64,000 nucleotides of DNA, from assembly GCA_944368155.1 (NCBI GenBank), contig CALVWW010000002.1, positions 1-64,000 on the forward strand. Reading direction: 5' to 3'. The notes beneath the pieces were generated by a model, which was not told where the DNA came from, did not search any database, and saw only the letters and a list, made by a program, of their open reading frames with translations. The position numbers were made by a program, and so were the translations under genes. The DNA comes from an uncultured Clostridia bacterium. GTDB lineage: Bacteria > Bacillota > Clostridia > Christensenellales > Borkfalkiaceae. Shown piece after piece: positions 31,999 to 39,521 of this stretch (within the stretch, counting starts at the first letter, position 1; the number at the start of each line of letters is the position of its first letter).

Positions 31999-32831
31999 TG
32001 AATTTTGTTTTCGAATAATTTTTGTATATCGTCCCTGTTGAACTTGTAGTCGGTGTTGCAGTAATGGCAGTGAACGGAGACCTCGCCCTGCTCCTCAATT
32101 ATGCTTTCAAGCTCGCCTCTGCCCATGGTGAGAAGTATGGAGGCAATCTTTGCGCGCGAACAGTTGCACCTGTACTCCGGTTGAGTTATGTACACGTGCG
32201 CAAGGCTCACTTCATTTGAAAAGTATTTATTCATCACGCCATCTGCACCAAGTTTTCTGATATCTTCGGCAATGTCCGCCATTTCGGCAGCCTTTTCGCA
32301 TACGAAATCGAATGCCTCTCTGCTGTGGCCGGGCAGCAGCTGCATGACCACGCCGCCCGCCGCAAGACATTGTGTCCCGTCGAATTCAGCCTCCACGCGC
32401 ACTTTGGTGGGAATCTGTTCCGAAAGGTCGAAATAGTGCTCCATATTTTCGGAAACGTCGTCGGAGACAAGCTCGCACGCGCCCGTGAAGGGACGGAAAA
32501 AGCCGTCGTCCTTTATTACGGTCATAAAACCGCCGGCAAGTTTTCCGTCGGAAAGACTGTCGATATAGCCGCGCATATGCAGAGCGATATCTCCCGAAAC
32601 GCTCACCGAACCGGAACCTTCCGCTCCCTTTACGGTTATGGATATTGCGCACTTTTCGCTCTTTAAGCAGCCCGCCATGTATACGCCGCACGTTAAAAGC
32701 TCACCGAGCGTCTTTGCAGCCGCCGGGTTCAGATTGTGAATATCCCGCGCATGCTGCACAAGGCCGGTAGTTTCGGCCACGGTAAGGGAAACCTGCTTGT
32801 TGTAAATCAAAGTTTTATATAATCTGTTCAT
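31995..32831 (-). CDS. hslO: Hsp33 redox-regulated holdase chaperone
   Basis: A 278-residue chaperone activated by oxidation and heat. The C-terminal zinc site that releases zinc upon disulfide formation is Cys222-x-Cys224 and Cys255-x2-Cys258. The N-terminal domain carries the family pattern QLLPGH and GELLT. The ATG at 32831 has AAGGT at proper spacing; a GTG six codons upstream is less likely. It heads the hslO-TPR-HEAT-membrane operon. No clear promoter was found in the 90 bases upstream. Confidence 0.93.
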   Translation of the reverse strand: MNRLYKTLIYNKQVSLTVAETTGLVQHARDIHNLNPAAAKTLGELLTCGVYMAGCLKSEKCAISITVKGAEGSGSVSVSGDIALHMRGYIDSLSDGKLAGGFMTVIKDDGFFRPFTGACELVSDDVSENMEHYFDLSEQIPTKVRVEAEFDGTQCLAAGGVVMQLLPGHSREAFDFVCEKAAEMADIAEDIRKLGADGVMNKYFSNEVSLAHVYITQPEYRCNCSRAKIASILLTMGRGELESIIEEQGEVSVHCHYCNTDYKFNRDDIQKLFENKIQ

Positions 32832-32899
32832 AAAAGATACCTTGTTCACAAAAATTCAGAATGTACCGCGCTGAATTTTATGTGAGTTCTTTAAACCAA

Positions 32900-32919
32900 G
32901 CCCCGCGCGGCGCGCGGGC
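32900..32919 (-). terminator. hairpin after methyltransferase gene
   Basis: Stem CCCGCGC/GCGCGGG with a 3-base loop, followed on the minus strand by CTTGGTTT. Confidence 0.5.
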
Positions 32920-32921
32920 AA

Positions 32922-33656
32922 TCATACCGCACGGCAGATAAAATTTATGCGCAGGCTGTTCCCTTTAAGCTCTTCGCCGAGATGCCCCTCTGTGCGCACA
33001 AGTTCAAAGCCGCACTTTGCAAGTTCCGCGGCAATATTATCCCGCGTGTGCACGTACTGAACGTGCCTCTCGTCATCGCGCCTGAAAAGCCCCCTTTCAA
33101 CAGGTGTAAACACGGTAATATCCATTTCCACCCTGTCACCCTTGAAAGAGTTGAACCACAGATAGGTTATATCGTCAAGGTCCTCGGCAAAGAGGTTATC
33201 GCCAAGCACGTTTTTAAGTTTGTATTCACTGCTTATATCAAATATAAACGCGCCGCCTTTTTTTAAACAGCCGCGCACATGCGAAAGGGCGGCGCCGAGT
33301 TTTTGCGGGGAGACGTAATTGAGGCAGTCGTTTATGGCAATGGCAAAATCAACTTTTTTTATCAGTTTTAGTTTGGTTATATCGCCCAGTAAAAATTCGG
33401 CGCGCACGCCCTCGTCTGAGGCAAGTTGTCTTGCGCGCGTAAGCATCTGCACGGATATGTCCACGCCGCAAATCTCTTTGCCCGCTTTTGTGAGGGCGCG
33501 GGTAAAATAACCGTTGCCGCACCCGATGTCGACTCCGCTTACGCCTGCTCCCAGCCCGTTAAGCGTTTTAATTAAATACTGCGACCATTGTTCATAGCCG
33601 CAGTCTGAGTTCAGATATTCGAATTTACCGCCGAGGGCGGCATAGCTGTCGTTCAT
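32922..33656 (-). CDS. class I SAM-dependent methyltransferase
   Basis: A 244-residue Rossmann-type methyltransferase with motif I VDIGCGNGYFT (about 41-51), the acidic ribose-binding residue in GVDIS and motif IV-like INDCLNYV. The substrate is unknown; its size and the DUF1698/Methyltransf_11-like profile do not discriminate. GAGGCGG precedes the ATG and the upstream membrane gene ends 16 bases before, so the two are co-transcribed. A small hairpin separates it from hslO. Confidence 0.85.
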   Translation of the reverse strand: MNDSYAALGGKFEYLNSDCGYEQWSQYLIKTLNGLGAGVSGVDIGCGNGYFTRALTKAGKEICGVDISVQMLTRARQLASDEGVRAEFLLGDITKLKLIKKVDFAIAINDCLNYVSPQKLGAALSHVRGCLKKGGAFIFDISSEYKLKNVLGDNLFAEDLDDITYLWFNSFKGDRVEMDITVFTPVERGLFRRDDERHVQYVHTRDNIAAELAKCGFELVRTEGHLGEELKGNSLRINFICRAV

Positions 33657-33672
33657 ATATCCGCCGTCCGCC

Positions 33673-34926
33673 TCAACCTAAAAGATTATCGGCGCTTATC
33701 TTCTTTTTCTTTTTCTTTTTGCCGTCGTCCTGAAGGGCCTTCTCCCTGTCGGCGAACATCTTGTTGTACTCCACGTACCTCTGGTCGTTCTTATGAGCGT
33801 CCTCATAAGCGGTTATGCGCCCTTCAAGCGCCTCCCTGCCTTCGGCGACGCCCGCAATATCGGAGCGTGAGAAACTCTTTCTGAGCGCGGGAACGTTTTC
33901 GTCCTCTATGGGCAGTATGGGGCGGCCGACAAGTTCGCTCTTGCCGGCGGCAAGTATCTCGCGGGCAATTGCTTTCTCCTCTTCCTCCTTCTCCTGGGCA
34001 AGCTCCTTTTCAGTTTTCTTGGCGCGTTCACGCTCTTTCTGCGCCTCTAAGTTGGGCGTGATATACATATCGAAAACCCACTGTGTAAAGCTCATCCACA
34101 CAAGGAAGACATACGAGAAGCCGAACACGACCAAAAGCAGGAGCGCAATGACCTGCCATAATCCGCCGAGGAGCAACAACCACACGGGTATGAATGCAAG
34201 GCCGAGAATGAATATAGTCTGGATAACTGAACCGATGAGGAGTATGCAGCTGTTCTTCACCGTCTGCCAGGGGCCGACTTTGTAGCTCACACCGACCGCG
34301 ATAAACCACATGCAGAGTATGCCTATGAGCACGCAGAAGATAATCATGAGCACAGTCGCGGCAATCGGCCATGCCGAAGAGCCGCCCGTCGCAATTGTGA
34401 GGTCCTTCCAGTCGCTCACCATGACGGTTGCGAAGAACACTATCATGAAAAGGGCTACGGGAAAAACCACGTTGAGATAGCACTTTTTAACGCCCTGGAA
34501 ATACCCCTTTATCGTAAATTCGCCGTGCGTATTCATCAGCTTTTTCATGGAATAGCACGCGCCGGCAACGCCTATCGCCGCAATCAGCGAGGCGGCGATT
34601 GCAAGAGAATAGAACATCATGTCGGCCGACATGTGCAGGCTCTCTGCAAGGCCGGAAACATTGGGCGTTGCAGGAAGGCCTACCGGTCCTATATTCGAGC
34701 TGAAGGGGTATGTGTTGGAGATTGAGCTTACATACAGTTCGCGCAGGTAAACTATTACCGCCAACGGTACAAAAAAGAGGAGCGTGAACAGGTTGTTGAT
34801 TATTATTTTACTGAAGTTGGACTTGAACACGGTCCATGTGTCGCCCCACCTGCCCTTGGGGAGCACTGTACGGGCGTAATCGCCTATTTCGTTGCCTTCT
34901 AAGGCCTTTACTCTGGATTCTGCCAT
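33673..34926 (-). CDS. integral membrane protein with charged C-terminal tail
   Basis: A 417-residue protein: a short hydrophilic N-terminus, about six membrane helices between residues 45 and 285, and a long cytoplasmic tail predicted as coiled coil (KERERAKKTEKELAQEKEEEE) ending in a run of seven lysines. I recognise no family. The ATG at 34926 with AGGAAT is preferred over a Met twelve codons upstream. The poly-lysine and coiled coil may contact nucleic acid or acidic partners. It is transcribed with the methyltransferase gene. Confidence 0.7.
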   Translation of the reverse strand: MAESRVKALEGNEIGDYARTVLPKGRWGDTWTVFKSNFSKIIINNLFTLLFFVPLAVIVYLRELYVSSISNTYPFSSNIGPVGLPATPNVSGLAESLHMSADMMFYSLAIAASLIAAIGVAGACYSMKKLMNTHGEFTIKGYFQGVKKCYLNVVFPVALFMIVFFATVMVSDWKDLTIATGGSSAWPIAATVLMIIFCVLIGILCMWFIAVGVSYKVGPWQTVKNSCILLIGSVIQTIFILGLAFIPVWLLLLGGLWQVIALLLLVVFGFSYVFLVWMSFTQWVFDMYITPNLEAQKERERAKKTEKELAQEKEEEEKAIAREILAAGKSELVGRPILPIEDENVPALRKSFSRSDIAGVAEGREALEGRITAYEDAHKNDQRYVEYNKMFADREKALQDDGKKKKKKKISADNLLG

Positions 34927-35053
34927 TTGTTTATTCCTGAACTTAATTTGTGCAAAGCGCAAAAATCACGCCGCGGCAATTTGCCGTATTTACAGCATTA
35001 TACAGCAACACGAGGAATTTTTCAATTATTTTAATTGAGGTTTATCAAAATTC

Positions 35054-35082
35054 TTTACATTTGTTCGCCGCTGTGGTATATT
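35054..35082 (+). promoter_or_regulatory. promoter of the riboswitch-asd transcript
   Basis: TTTACA (35054-35059), 17 bp, TATATT (35077-35082), giving a leader of about 300 bases. Confidence 0.8.
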
Positions 35083-35104
35083 TATCATGCTTGTAATAAA
35101 TTTT

Positions 35105-35275
35105 TTCACTGAATAGAGGAGCGGGCGAGCATGAGTATCCGCGCAGTTAGGTTTTAAGGGAACTTTTATTCTGCACGGGAAAAGGGCATCCCCGCCGAAG
35201 CGCAGGCCGCCTTAACCTTGCGCTGGGTGCAAAGGTCAATACCCTTGCAACTGTCGCTTTATGCGTTGCGCTACT
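35105..35275 (+). promoter_or_regulatory. lysine riboswitch (L-box) aptamer
   Basis: The conserved core of the lysine riboswitch is recognisable in order: AGAGGAGCG, GAGTA, GGGAA, the block CCGCCGAAGC, GCTGGG and ACTGTCGC. Lysine binding folds the aptamer and shifts the downstream sequence into the terminator at 35304-35337, stopping transcription before asd. This is established for the class; boundaries here are approximate. Confidence 0.92.
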
Positions 35276-35303
35276 TTGGTAAAGAATATCGCTTTCTTTA
35301 TTT

Positions 35304-35337
35304 CCGCAGTTGCCACAAACGCAACCTGCGGATTTTT
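35304..35337 (+). terminator. riboswitch-controlled intrinsic terminator before asd
   Basis: Stem CCGCAGTTGC / GCAACCTGCGG with one bulge and a T6 tail, between the aptamer and the asd ribosome site. Its left arm can alternatively pair upstream in the lysine-free state. Confidence 0.85.
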
Positions 35338-35392
35338 TATGAACATCAGGCGGCACGCACCGGCACTAAAATTTCGAGAAGGAGAATATTTT

Positions 35393-36469
35393 ATGAAAAA
35401 ATTCAACGTGGGCGTTATAGGCGCCACGGGCATGGTGGGCCAGAGGTTCCTGCTGTTGCTCGAAAATCATCCCTGGTTCAATGTAACCGTGCTTGCGGCT
35501 TCCTCCTACTCTGCGGGGAAGAAATATAAAGACGCGCTCCGCCGCTGGCACATGAGCGCGCCGATGCCCGAAAAATATGCAGACATGACAGTTTACGACG
35601 CGGCGGCAGACAAGGAAAAGATTGCTTCCTCCGCAGACTTCTGTTTCTGTGCCGTAAACATGAAAAAAGACGAGATTAAGGAGCTTGAGTATGCCTATGC
35701 TAAGCTTGAGTGCCCGATAGTTTCAAACAACAGCGCTCACCGCTTTACGCCCGACGTTCCCATGGTAATACCCGAAATAAATGCCGGGCATATCGAAGTA
35801 ATCGGCGCTCAGCGCAAAAGGCTGGGCACAAAGCGCGGCTTTATTGCCGTAAAGAGCAACTGCTCCCTTCAGTCGTATGTACCCCTTTTACATCCGCTCA
35901 AAAAATTCGGCATAAAGAGTGCTGCTGTCACCACGTACCAGGCAATTTCCGGCGCCGGCAAGACTTTTGAAACCATGCCCGAGATTATCGACAATATAAT
36001 TCCCTATATCGGCGGCGAAGAAGAAAAGAGCGAAAGAGAGCCCTTGAAGATATGGGGCAAAGTTGAAGGCGGCGAAATTGTGCCGGCAAGCGGCCCTGCC
36101 ATAACCGCGCAGTGCCTTCGCGTGCCCGTTTCAGACGGACATACCGCCGCTGTATTCGTTAACTTTGAAAACAAGCCTTCTAAGGAGCAGATTCTTGAAG
36201 CGTGGGCTGATTTTGCAGGCGAACCGCAGAAGCTCAACCTCCCCTCTGCCCCCGAACATTTCATACACTATTTCGAAGAGGATAACCGCCCCCAGGCAAA
36301 GCTCGACAGAATGGTCGAAAACGGCATGGCCGTGTGCGCGGGCAGACTGAGAGAGGACAATGTGTTCGACTATAAATTTATAGGTCTTTCGCACAACACT
36401 CTCCGCGGCGCGGCCGGCGGAGCGGTGCTTCTGGCGGAACTGCTTGCGGCAAAGGGATATTTTGATTAA
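35393..36469 (+). CDS. asd: aspartate-semialdehyde dehydrogenase
   Basis: A 358-residue enzyme reducing aspartyl phosphate to aspartate semialdehyde with NADPH, the branch point to lysine/diaminopimelate, threonine and methionine. NADP loop GATGMVG (10-16), catalytic Cys157 in SNCS and active-site His250. The sequence resembles the archaeal/fungal subclass of Asd rather than the E. coli type. AAGGAG precedes the ATG at 35393; the longer frame covers the riboswitch. Expression is under the lysine riboswitch. A multi-hairpin repeat starts two bases after the stop. Confidence 0.95.
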   Translation: MKKFNVGVIGATGMVGQRFLLLLENHPWFNVTVLAASSYSAGKKYKDALRRWHMSAPMPEKYADMTVYDAAADKEKIASSADFCFCAVNMKKDEIKELEYAYAKLECPIVSNNSAHRFTPDVPMVIPEINAGHIEVIGAQRKRLGTKRGFIAVKSNCSLQSYVPLLHPLKKFGIKSAAVTTYQAISGAGKTFETMPEIIDNIIPYIGGEEEKSEREPLKIWGKVEGGEIVPASGPAITAQCLRVPVSDGHTAAVFVNFENKPSKEQILEAWADFAGEPQKLNLPSAPEHFIHYFEEDNRPQAKLDRMVENGMAVCAGRLREDNVFDYKFIGLSHNTLRGAAGGAVLLAELLAAKGYFD

Positions 36470-36471
36470 GC

Positions 36472-36577
36472 TCACAGAATTTGCGGCTGGTGACGCCGTA
36501 AAATCTTCGTGATATTGGGGAGCCAGCTCCCCCTTGCCCTGACCTTAAAAAGCTCTCGTATTGTATAGTCAGGGCAA
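36472..36577 (+). repeat. post-stop multi-hairpin module after asd
   Basis: Three consecutive hairpins start two bases after the asd stop: TCAC...CGTGA (36472-36512, imperfect stem ending GCGGC/GCCGT), GGGGAGC-CA-GCTCCCC (36517-36532), and TTGCCCTGAC/GTCAGGGCAA (36534-36543/36568-36577). The same order and end sequences occur after ecfT and after the last gene with different stem sequences. Confidence 0.7.
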
Positions 36578-36830
36578 TTCCCCTTTTGGTGCGCGAGCGA
36601 AGCGCTGCTTTGCCGAGGGACTCCCGCGTGCGGGAAACGGCAAAACCTGCTGCCGCAACAAATTGGGACGAGCGGCACTCTTCATAGAACAGCGGATACC
36701 CGCTGTTCGTGTGCCTCGGAGAGACCGCAACATGCCGAGCGTTAGCGTGAGGCGTTGCGGAGCCGACCAACGAGGCACGAGGCGACTTTGCTGCGCAAGG
36801 AAACCTTGCTTGCAAACATAAATTAATCTT
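36578..36830. repeat. hairpin-rich repeat block, family C copy 2
   Basis: No gene is credible here. Stems include TTGCCG/CGGCAA enclosing CCCGC/GCGGG (36612-36645) and GAACAGCGG-ATAC-CCGCTGTTC (about 36688-36709). These correspond, inverted, to stems at 27860-28110 with paired substitutions. The right part (36715-36800) carries further GC-rich partial palindromes. Confidence 0.65.
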
Positions 36831-36932
36831 GTTCACGAAAAATCTTTTGCCTGCGGCAAAATCTTTTCCGTGAGATGCGGTAAGTCGCGAAAAAGAGGTA
36901 TCGGCGAACTGAATTCGCCTGCTCTTTTTCCG
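36831..36932 (+). repeat. dispersed repeat family A, copy 1
   Basis: A 102-bp element starting GTTCACGAAAAATC and ending CTCTTTTTCCG, roughly 85 percent identical by eye to the inverted copy at 63631-63731. It consists of two hairpins: TCACGAAAA...CCGTGA, and GAAAAAGAG...CTCTTTTTC enclosing GGCGAA/TTCGCC. Confidence 0.75.
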
Positions 36933-37027
36933 GACTGCATTATTATTAAACTTACCGCGGTTTAAAGTAAATTTTAAAATACACAAAAAATATACTGTAG
37001 TAAGAAATTTTTGAGGAGTTTATTATT

Positions 37028-37918
37028 ATGGTCGGGTTTTTTAATGGCACGGCGACGGCGATGATTACGCCTTTTGCCGCCGACGGAAGCATAAACTTTG
37101 ACGCTTTTGCAAAGATGATTGAATATCAGATTGAAAACGGCACCGACATGCTGCTCGTGCTCGGCACTACGGGCGAACCCCCCACGATGACCGAGGAGGA
37201 AAAAGAGGCGCTTATGCGCTTCACCGTGGAGAAGGTCGCAGGCCGCGTAAAAATATTATTCGGCTGCGGGTCGAACAGCACTGCCCACGCCGTTGAGGCG
37301 GCAAAGAAGGCTGAAGAGTTGGGCGCCGACGGCCTGCTTGCCGTGACCCCGTATTATAATAAGTGCACGCAGAAGGGCATAGTCGAATATTACCGCGCTA
37401 TATGCGGGGCGGTGTCGCTGCCCGTAATCGCCTATAACGTACCGCCCCGCACGGGCGTAAACATTCTGCCCGCAACGGCCGAAGCGCTCGCCGATATACC
37501 AAATATGGCGGGAATAAAAGAGGCGTGCGGCAATATGGAGCAGATTTGCGAGACAATGAGAAGGGTGCGCGGCAAGATGGACGTATATTCGGGCGACGAC
37601 AACCTGAACGTTCCCATTTTAGCAATAGGCGGAGCCGGACTCATTTCCGTAGTATCGAACATAGCGCCGAAGGAATGCAAGCAGGTGTACGAGTATATGG
37701 CGGCGGGCGACCTTGCGCGCGCAAACGAACTTGAAGACAGGCTTCTTCCGCTGATTGACGCATGCTTTACGGAAGTCAATCCCATACCCGTGAAGTACGG
37801 TTGCGAAGTCATAGGGCTGGAGGCCGGCCTCCCCCGTCCTCCGCTCACCGAACTTGAGGACGCGCACAAAAAGATAATGGATGAATGCATTGAAAAGCTG
37901 GGGCTTAAAAAGGTATGA
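37028..37918 (+). CDS. dapA: 4-hydroxy-tetrahydrodipicolinate synthase
   Basis: A 296-residue class I aldolase condensing pyruvate with aspartate semialdehyde, the first committed step of diaminopimelate/lysine synthesis. GTTGE (46-50), Tyr136 in YNVPPRTG and the Schiff-base Lys164 in AGIKEAC are present. TTTGAGGAGTTTATTATT precedes the ATG. Only a weak -10 (TATACT near 36989) lies in the spacer, which is filled by repeats, so it is unclear whether asd read-through or a separate promoter drives it. It overlaps dapB by ATGA. Confidence 0.95.
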   Translation: MVGFFNGTATAMITPFAADGSINFDAFAKMIEYQIENGTDMLLVLGTTGEPPTMTEEEKEALMRFTVEKVAGRVKILFGCGSNSTAHAVEAAKKAEELGADGLLAVTPYYNKCTQKGIVEYYRAICGAVSLPVIAYNVPPRTGVNILPATAEALADIPNMAGIKEACGNMEQICETMRRVRGKMDVYSGDDNLNVPILAIGGAGLISVVSNIAPKECKQVYEYMAAGDLARANELEDRLLPLIDACFTEVNPIPVKYGCEVIGLEAGLPRPPLTELEDAHKKIMDECIEKLGLKKV

Positions 37919-38670
37919 TTAAAATTCTCGTATGCGGCGTTGCCGGCCACATGGGCAAAAATATATGCGAACTTTTAAAAAACGATGCAGGGGCCGAGGC
38001 AGTTTGCGGAGTCGACTTGCATACGCCTGAAAATTTCAGCGGCAATGTATATAAAAATTTTTCAGAAGTTAGCGAAAAAGTAGACGCCGTAATCGACTTC
38101 TCCTCCCCCGCCTGCCTGAATGACGAGATGGAGTACTGCCTTAAGAACAACATACCCGCGGTGATAGCGGCAACGGGATACACGAAAGAGCAGCTTGCCT
38201 ACATAGGCGAATGCGCGAAAAAGATTGCTGTTTTCCGCACTGCAAACTTCTCTGTAGGCGTAAATCTTTTGGTTAAGCTGGTAAAGGAGGCGGCTGAGTT
38301 CCTCGGAGAAAACTTCGATATAGAGATAGTGGAAAAACACCACAACCTGAAAAAAGACGCACCCAGCGGCACAGCGTTAATGCTCGCCGAGAGCGCGAAT
38401 TCTGCTTTTGACGAGAAAAAGCCATATGTATGCGGCAGAGAGGGAAATGTAGGCGCGCGCGGCAGAGAGATAGGCATGCATGCGGTGCGCGGCGGCACTA
38501 TAGTCGGCGAACATGAGGTTATGTTCTGCGGCGAAGACGAAATTATAACGCTTGCGCATTCCGCCCGTTCCAAAAAAGTATTTGCGGCCGGGGCAATACG
38601 CGCGGCAAAATGGATAACAGGAAAGCCCGCCGGTATGTACGACATGAAAGATGTACTCAAAAATTTATAA
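37915..38670 (+). CDS. dapB: 4-hydroxy-tetrahydrodipicolinate reductase
   Basis: A 251-residue NAD(P)H-dependent reductase for the second step of the diaminopimelate pathway. Nucleotide loop GVAGHMG (8-14), and the active-site block HHNLKKDAPSGT (142-153) with the catalytic His pair and Lys. It is translationally coupled to dapA and is closed by a strong terminator. The rest of the pathway is not in this window. Confidence 0.95.
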   Translation: MIKILVCGVAGHMGKNICELLKNDAGAEAVCGVDLHTPENFSGNVYKNFSEVSEKVDAVIDFSSPACLNDEMEYCLKNNIPAVIAATGYTKEQLAYIGECAKKIAVFRTANFSVGVNLLVKLVKEAAEFLGENFDIEIVEKHHNLKKDAPSGTALMLAESANSAFDEKKPYVCGREGNVGARGREIGMHAVRGGTIVGEHEVMFCGEDEIITLAHSARSKKVFAAGAIRAAKWITGKPAGMYDMKDVLKNL

Positions 38671-38714
38671 AAAATAATTAAAAATTAATTTTAAAATATA
38701 TTTAATTTTAAAAT

Positions 38715-38752
38715 GGGCCGCGGCGTTTACAAACGCCGCGGCCCTGATTTTT
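38715..38752 (+). terminator. terminator of dapA-dapB
   Basis: Perfect 14-bp stem GGGCCGCGGCGTTT and complement, 2-base loop, followed by TGATTTTTT. Confidence 0.92.
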
Positions 38753-38769
38753 TACACCGTGAATTTTAA

Positions 38770-39429
38770 TTATGCGGTAAATTTTATATCTATATCGCCG
38801 TTGTTGCAGTTTAAGTTCAACTGCTTGTTCCCCCCCGCGTTGGAGGCGAGGTTGCTTTCGCCCTTCTTTATGGTGCAGTCTATGGTGTAGTCGCCGTAAG
38901 CGCCGCACACACTGCCGCTGATATTGCCGTTTTTTGACGTCAACGATATTTTGTCCGCGGCCACGCCCTCCACAAGTACATTGCCGCCGTTAGAGTTCAA
39001 ACTTACCGACTCTGCAGCTTTTACCGAATTGAAGATTATATCCTCGTTAGTGGTGGAAATTGCAATGCTCTTAAGCGTCTGAGGAACGCTCACCGTGATT
39101 TTGCGGTACTCCATATCCGGCTGGGAGCCGATGAAGTCCGACCACTCTTTATCGAGCGCGAGCGCAATTTTAAGCTCGCCGTCAGACGAAAGCGAAATGT
39201 CGTAATACTCCTTTTCGCTGCTGAAATATTCGACCTGAATATCTCCGTCTGTTGAGGGGACTACCTCCACCTCCCTGTCGGTGACGTCTACGCTGAGCGA
39301 GCTGACATCCGCTCCCGAATAATTTTTACTCTCCGATACAAACGTGCCCGCGTCGTAGCAGCCGCCGAGTGTTGCAGCCGCACACACGGCAAATATTGCC
39401 GCCGCTGCGCACAACAATTTTTTTACCAT
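38770..39429 (-). CDS. DUF4097-like beta-helix lipoprotein
   Basis: A 219-residue lipoprotein with lipobox LGGC (Cys24). The mature part is a ladder of short beta strands rich in Asn, Ser and Gly (ISTTNEDIIFNSVKAAESVSLN; TSKNGNISG), as in DUF4097/DUF2807 adhesin-like proteins of unknown function that often sit beside regulators. AAAGGAGG precedes the ATG. Its promoter has the stretched 19-bp spacer and central dyad of MerR-activated promoters, and a MerR gene is divergent, so it is very probably the target of that regulator. Confidence 0.8.
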   Translation of the reverse strand: MVKKLLCAAAAIFAVCAAATLGGCYDAGTFVSESKNYSGADVSSLSVDVTDREVEVVPSTDGDIQVEYFSSEKEYYDISLSSDGELKIALALDKEWSDFIGSQPDMEYRKITVSVPQTLKSIAISTTNEDIIFNSVKAAESVSLNSNGGNVLVEGVAADKISLTSKNGNISGSVCGAYGDYTIDCTIKKGESNLASNAGGNKQLNLNCNNGDIDIKFTA

Positions 39430-39451
39430 AAAAAAACCTCCTTTTTAACTG

Positions 39452-39480
39452 TTGACTGAACCTCTGTTTTTTGCTACCAT
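39452..39480 (+). promoter_or_regulatory. possible promoter of the MerR gene
   Basis: TTGACT (39452-39457), 17 bp, TACCAT (39475-39480). The MerR dyad lies directly downstream, so binding would repress it. Confidence 0.5.
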
Positions 39481-39481
39481 A

Positions 39482-39512
39482 ATTATAAACTTTTGTGTAA
39501 CACAAAAGTCAA
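39482..39512 (-). promoter_or_regulatory. MerR-type promoter with 19-bp spacer and dyad operator
   Basis: Minus strand TTGACT (39507-39512), 19 bp, TATAAT (39482-39487). A perfect dyad with arms ACTTTTGTGT and ACACAAAAGT around one base (39489-39509) fills the spacer. MerR proteins activate such over-long promoters by twisting the DNA. Confidence 0.88.
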
Positions 39513-39521
39513 GGGTTTTTT

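Noticed and set aside
35261..35392. N-terminal extension of Asd
   Set aside because: It spans the riboswitch expression platform and terminator; the ATG at 35393 has AAGGAG and starts the NADP-binding fold.
36480..36990. Frames of 68-202 codons between asd and dapA
   Set aside because: They coincide with hairpin repeats and change frame between repeat copies; no ribosome site or protein-like composition.
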